A DNA stretch of 14,773 nucleotides from DALYDK01 sp964415715. Lineage in GTDB: Bacteria > Patescibacteriota > Saccharimonadia > Saccharimonadales > CAIOMD01. The stretch lies in assembly GCA_964415715.1 (NCBI GenBank), contig CAYQBK010000075.1:1-14773 (forward strand), in the 5' to 3' direction. Within the stretch, counting starts at the first letter, position 1. Each line of letters begins with the position of its first letter. Below the pieces are notes generated by a model. It worked only from the letters and a program-made list of their open reading frames with translations. It was not told the origin of the DNA and did not search any database. Below, piece after piece: positions 12,106 through 14,773 of the stretch. The translations under genes and the position numbers were made by a program.

Positions 12106-14193
12106 ATGGCAGAAAAAAAAGTAGTAATGGACAAGATCCGCAACGTGGGTATTATAGCCCATATCGATGCCGGTAAGACCACCACTACCGAAGGTATATT
12201 GTACCGAACGGGCTTGAGCCACAAGATTGGCGCTGTGCACGATGGTGAAACAACAACCGACTGGATGGCACAGGAGCGAGAACGCGGTATCACTATCGTA
12301 GCCGCATCTGTAACCTGTTTCTGGAAAAACCACCAGATAAACATCATCGACACACCAGGGCATATTGATTTTACTGTCGAGGTAGAGCGCTCATTGCGCG
12401 TGTTAGATGGAGCAGTAGTAGTGTTCGACGGTAAAATGGGTGTCGAAAGCCAGTCTGAAACAGTATGGCGTCAGGCAGACAAATATGGCGTGCCACGCGT
12501 ATGTTTTATAAATAAAATCAACCAAACGGGGGGTGATTTTTATAAAAGCCTAGAATCTATTCACAATCGTTTAAGTAAACATGCATTTCCTATCCACCTA
12601 CCTATTGGCTTTGAACAGGCAATAAACGGAGTTGTAGATTTGGTGGACATGAAGGCCTACACATACAAAGAATTTGCAGACCATGCCTTAGTTGAGGGTG
12701 AAATACCCGCTGATATGCTAGAAAAAGCCAAAAAATACCGAAGCTTACTTATAGAAAATGCTGTCGCCGAAGACGAAACTATATTGGAGAAATATCTAGA
12801 AGTGGGTGAAGATGGCTTGACAGAGGACGAAATAAGGCAGGCTATCCGTACTGCTACACTTAGTGGCAATTTTTTTGCTGTAACAGGTGGTGATGGACGT
12901 GGGGTGATCGTCGAAAAGGTGCTTGATCTAGTCAACGACTATTTGCCAAGCCCGCTTGATCGTGGCGCAACATGGGGAACTCATCCAAAAACAGGCGATG
13001 AAATCGAACGTAAACCTAGTGAATCAGAACCATTTAGTGCGCTTGCCTTCAAAATCACAACTGATCCGTTTGTTGGAAAACTAGCATATTTTAGAGTCTA
13101 TTCAGGTAAAATCACATCTGGTAGTTATGTATATAATAGCTCCAAGGGTGAAAAAGAGCGTATTGGCCGTATTGTACGTTTACAGGCCGATAAGCGAGCC
13201 GATGTTACAGAGGTGGGCGCTGGTGATATTGCTGCTATAGTTGGACTCAAGGGCACAACTACAGGCAATACCCTATGTGATATCAATAACCCGATTATTC
13301 TTGAAAGTATTACATTCCCAGAACCCCCAGTCAGTATTGCTATCGAACCAGCAACCAAAGCTGACCAGGAAAAAATGAGCCTTGCATTGCAACGACTCGC
13401 TGAAGAAGACCCAACATTTAGGGTCAAGGTCGACCACGACACGGGTCAAACTATCATCAGTGGCATGGGCGAACTTCATCTTGAAATCATAGTCGACCGT
13501 ATGAAACGAGAGTTTAATGTCGATGCTAACATCGGTGCTCCACAAGTTGCCTATCGTGAAACTATCCGCAAAGACAATGTTGAAATACAGGGTAAATTTA
13601 TCCGTCAAAGTGGCGGCCGTGGCCAATATGGTGACGTCTGGTTGCGACTGAGCCAAAACGAAGCAGGCAAGGGCTTTGAATTTATCAACAGTATCAAAGG
13701 TGGAGTTGTTCCTAGCGAATATATTACTCCAGTTCGAAACGGCATCGAAGAAGCTATGGCTAATGGTGTGCTAGCTGGTTATCCAGTGGTTGATATCAAG
13801 GCCGAGCTATACTTTGGTAGCTATCATGATGTTGACTCAAACGAAATGGCCTTTAAAATAGCCGGCTCCATGGCACTCAAAGAGGGTGTCAAAATAGCCA
13901 ACCCTGTGTTGCTTGAGCCTATTATGAAAGTTGTGGTTGTCACACCTGAAGAATTCATGGGTGATGTTATCGGTGACCTAAACAGTAAGCGTGGGCGTAT
14001 CGAAAGCATGGAAGATTTGCCCGCCGGTATCAAAGAGATTACAGCCTTTGTTCCACTTGGTGAAATGTTTGGCTACACAACCAACCTTCGATCTAACACG
14101 AAGGGTCGAGCAAGTTCTAGTATGGAACTTGACCACTACGCCGACGTACCAAACCATGTAACTGAAGCTATAATTGCCAAAAACGGTAAATAG
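12106..14193 (+). CDS. fusA: Elongation factor G
   Basis: EF-G is the translational GTPase that drives tRNA-mRNA translocation and helps ribosome recycling. The protein has 695 aa, full length. G1 is AHIDAGKT (18-25), switch I carries RERGITI (58-64), and G3 is DTPGH (82-86) with the catalytic His86. Domain II begins PFSALAFKITTDPFVGK, domain III has MGELHLEI, and domain IV has GGVVPSEYI and SYHDVDS. Domain V ends the protein. The G4 motif, normally NKxD, is NKIN (136-139). The G5 loop, normally GSAFKNKG, reads GGDGRG (261-266). Both segments recognise the guanine base, so nucleotide binding may differ. The rest is so well conserved that loss of function is unlikely. AAGGGG (12088-12093) inside the upstream small ORF is the probable ribosome site. 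Confidence 0.98.
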   Translation: MAEKKVVMDKIRNVGIIAHIDAGKTTTTEGILYRTGLSHKIGAVHDGETTTDWMAQERERGITIVAASVTCFWKNHQINIIDTPGHIDFTVEVERSLRVLDGAVVVFDGKMGVESQSETVWRQADKYGVPRVCFINKINQTGGDFYKSLESIHNRLSKHAFPIHLPIGFEQAINGVVDLVDMKAYTYKEFADHALVEGEIPADMLEKAKKYRSLLIENAVAEDETILEKYLEVGEDGLTEDEIRQAIRTATLSGNFFAVTGGDGRGVIVEKVLDLVNDYLPSPLDRGATWGTHPKTGDEIERKPSESEPFSALAFKITTDPFVGKLAYFRVYSGKITSGSYVYNSSKGEKERIGRIVRLQADKRADVTEVGAGDIAAIVGLKGTTTGNTLCDINNPIILESITFPEPPVSIAIEPATKADQEKMSLALQRLAEEDPTFRVKVDHDTGQTIISGMGELHLEIIVDRMKREFNVDANIGAPQVAYRETIRKDNVEIQGKFIRQSGGRGQYGDVWLRLSQNEAGKGFEFINSIKGGVVPSEYITPVRNGIEEAMANGVLAGYPVVDIKAELYFGSYHDVDSNEMAFKIAGSMALKEGVKIANPVLLEPIMKVVVVTPEEFMGDVIGDLNSKRGRIESMEDLPAGIKEITAFVPLGEMFGYTTNLRSNTKGRASSSMELDHYADVPNHVTEAIIAKNGK

Positions 14194-14205
14194 GTAAATA
14201 ATGAC

Positions 14206-14373
14206 ATGTCAATGCAAGAAGTACTAGCAGGACCAGGACCAGAGAGACCACTTTCAGTCGCAGACAGAATGAGACTAATTGCTCAAATGGCGGGGTTGGT
14301 TTTATCCTTACCATATGGTGACAGTAGCGTCTTAGACCGTTTGATGAAAAAATGGAATGAATTTCAGGGTTAA
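14206..14373 (+). CDS. Small ORF (55 aa) between fusA and tuf
   Basis: This is an unrecognised 55-aa ORF beginning 12 bases after the fusA stop. ATG 14206 follows an AGGT (14192-14195) about 10 nt upstream; ATG 14212 is an alternative. The N-terminus is Gly/Pro-rich (LAGPGPERPLSV). The rest is mainly helical and amphipathic (ADRMRLIAQMAGLVLSLP, then SVLDRLMKKWNEFQG), including a hydrophobic stretch too short for a confident membrane helix. It has few acidic residues near the end and no metal motif. Codon use is compatible with the region. Its place in the operon suggests co-expression with EF-G and EF-Tu, but no function can be named. Confidence 0.55.
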   Translation: MSMQEVLAGPGPERPLSVADRMRLIAQMAGLVLSLPYGDSSVLDRLMKKWNEFQG

Positions 14374-14399
14374 GCAGATTCTTGTAGTAAATAAAAGTC

Positions 14400-14429
14400 T
14401 TTACAATAGGTATGTTTATTCGGTACAAT
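14400..14429 (+). promoter_or_regulatory. Possible tuf promoter P1 (TTTACA-18-TACAAT)
   Basis: TTTACA (14400-14405) and TACAAT (14424-14429) are 18 bp apart and both are close to consensus. Start would be near 14436, giving a leader of about 70 nt. The -10 box lies in a short inverted repeat, ACAAT-A-ATTGT (14425-14435). Confidence 0.5.
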
Positions 14430-14473
14430 AATTGTTGACTATATGGAGGTTTTATCTCTGTATGCAAACGAAC

Positions 14474-14479
14474 TATAAT
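14474..14479 (+). promoter_or_regulatory. Possible tuf promoter P2 -10 box (TATAAT)
   Basis: A perfect TATAAT lies 28 nt before the tuf start, with only a weak TTTATC (14451-14456) at 17 bp. TTGACT (14435-14440) is too far to pair with it. It could give a second, shorter tuf transcript that still keeps the AAGGAG site. Confidence 0.4.
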
Positions 14480-14507
14480 ATAAGTAAATTTAAGGAGATA
14501 TTAAAAT

Positions 14508-14773
14508 ATGGCAGATTTTGCTCGAACAAAGCCGCATGTGAATGTTGGTACGATGGGTCACGTCGACCACGGTAAAACATCACTAACTGCTGCAATAACA
14601 ATGACACTAGCAAAGCGACTTCCTAGCGATGTCAATAAAGCGGTAAACTATGACCAAATTGATAATGCTCCCGAAGAAAAGCAACGTGGTATAACCATTG
14701 CTACCTCTCACCAAGAATACGAAAGTGCAAATCGACACTATGCACACGTTGACATGCCAGGTCACGCCGACTA
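14508..14773 (+). CDS. tuf: Elongation factor Tu, N-terminal part (3' end outside the window)
   Basis: EF-Tu carries aminoacyl-tRNA to the ribosomal A site as a GTP complex. About 88 residues are present. RTKPHVNVGTMGHVDHGKT gives the conserved N-terminus and the G1 loop GHVDHGKT. QIDNAPEEKQRGITIATSH is switch I with the G2 threonine. The G3 motif at the right edge is DMPGHAD, where most bacteria have DCPGHAD, so Cys81 of E. coli is Met here. AAGGAG (14492-14497) lies 10 nt before ATG 14508, a strong ribosome site fitting a highly expressed gene. The gene lies 134 bases after the small ORF, with its own promoter-like boxes, so it is probably expressed both from the long operon and independently. 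G4 and G5 are outside the window. Confidence 0.96.
   Translation, partial: MADFARTKPHVNVGTMGHVDHGKTSLTAAITMTLAKRLPSDVNKAVNYDQIDNAPEEKQRGITIATSHQEYESANRHYAHVDMPGHAD

Noticed and set aside
14462..14575. 37-codon ORF overlapping the tuf start, preceded by GGAGG at 14445-14449
   Set aside because: It runs out of frame through conserved tuf codons and the P2 -10 box, its Shine-Dalgarno spacing is long, and its product looks random. An upstream regulatory ORF is not excluded.
1..14773. CRISPR arrays, insertion sequences, phage genes or attachment sites
   Set aside because: No spaced direct repeats, transposase-like frames or flanking duplications were seen; the window is housekeeping in character.

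Overview
The window reads as a piece of a small, AT-rich bacterial chromosome. It is most likely from the Candidate Phyla Radiation (Patescibacteria), with Saccharibacteria (TM7) the best guess. The reasons are the divergent but intact housekeeping proteins, lineage-type substitutions in otherwise near-invariant motifs, compact gene packing and a standard genetic code with no in-frame UGA. The lineage call is inference; only the gene content is read directly.

Layout: the 3' end of hisS (1-460), tig/trigger factor (494-1780), an unrecognised 105-aa gene (1795-2112), and clpP (2180-2764). clpP sits behind a perfect CIRCE (HrcA) operator that contains the -35 box. A possible structured RNA follows, ending in a U-tract terminator (2957-2983). 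Next is a small 68-aa ORF with its own terminator (3254-3280). An untranslated leader of about 200 nt then precedes a large block, all on the + strand: rpoB (3531-7100), rpoC (7100-10912), rpsL (10935-11348), rpsG (11492-11971), a 41-aa ORF (11976-12101), fusA (12106-14193), a 55-aa ORF (14206-14373), and the 5' part of tuf (14508-edge). No gene is supported on the minus strand.

The first part serves protein quality control: folding at the ribosome by trigger factor, and degradation by ClpP under heat-shock repressor control. The second joins the core RNA polymerase subunits directly to the classical str cluster (S12, S7, EF-G, EF-Tu). One locus therefore co-ordinates transcription and translation. 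rpoB and rpoC overlap by one base (TAATG); other gaps are short except those before rpsG and tuf, which carry promoter-like boxes and hairpins.

The most unusual content lies in the core enzymes. Beta' has lost all four cysteines of its N-terminal zinc site and three of four in the second site. Its trigger loop and a neighbouring active-centre segment of beta carry substitutions at near-invariant positions. EF-G has an altered G4 motif (NKIN for NKxD) and an altered G5 loop. S12 has proline at the streptomycin-linked lysine. Genes in the first part (tig, orf105, clpP) lack Shine-Dalgarno sequences, and -10-like boxes lie 7-12 nt upstream, which suggests leaderless mRNAs. The rpoB-tuf block mostly uses clear Shine-Dalgarno sites.
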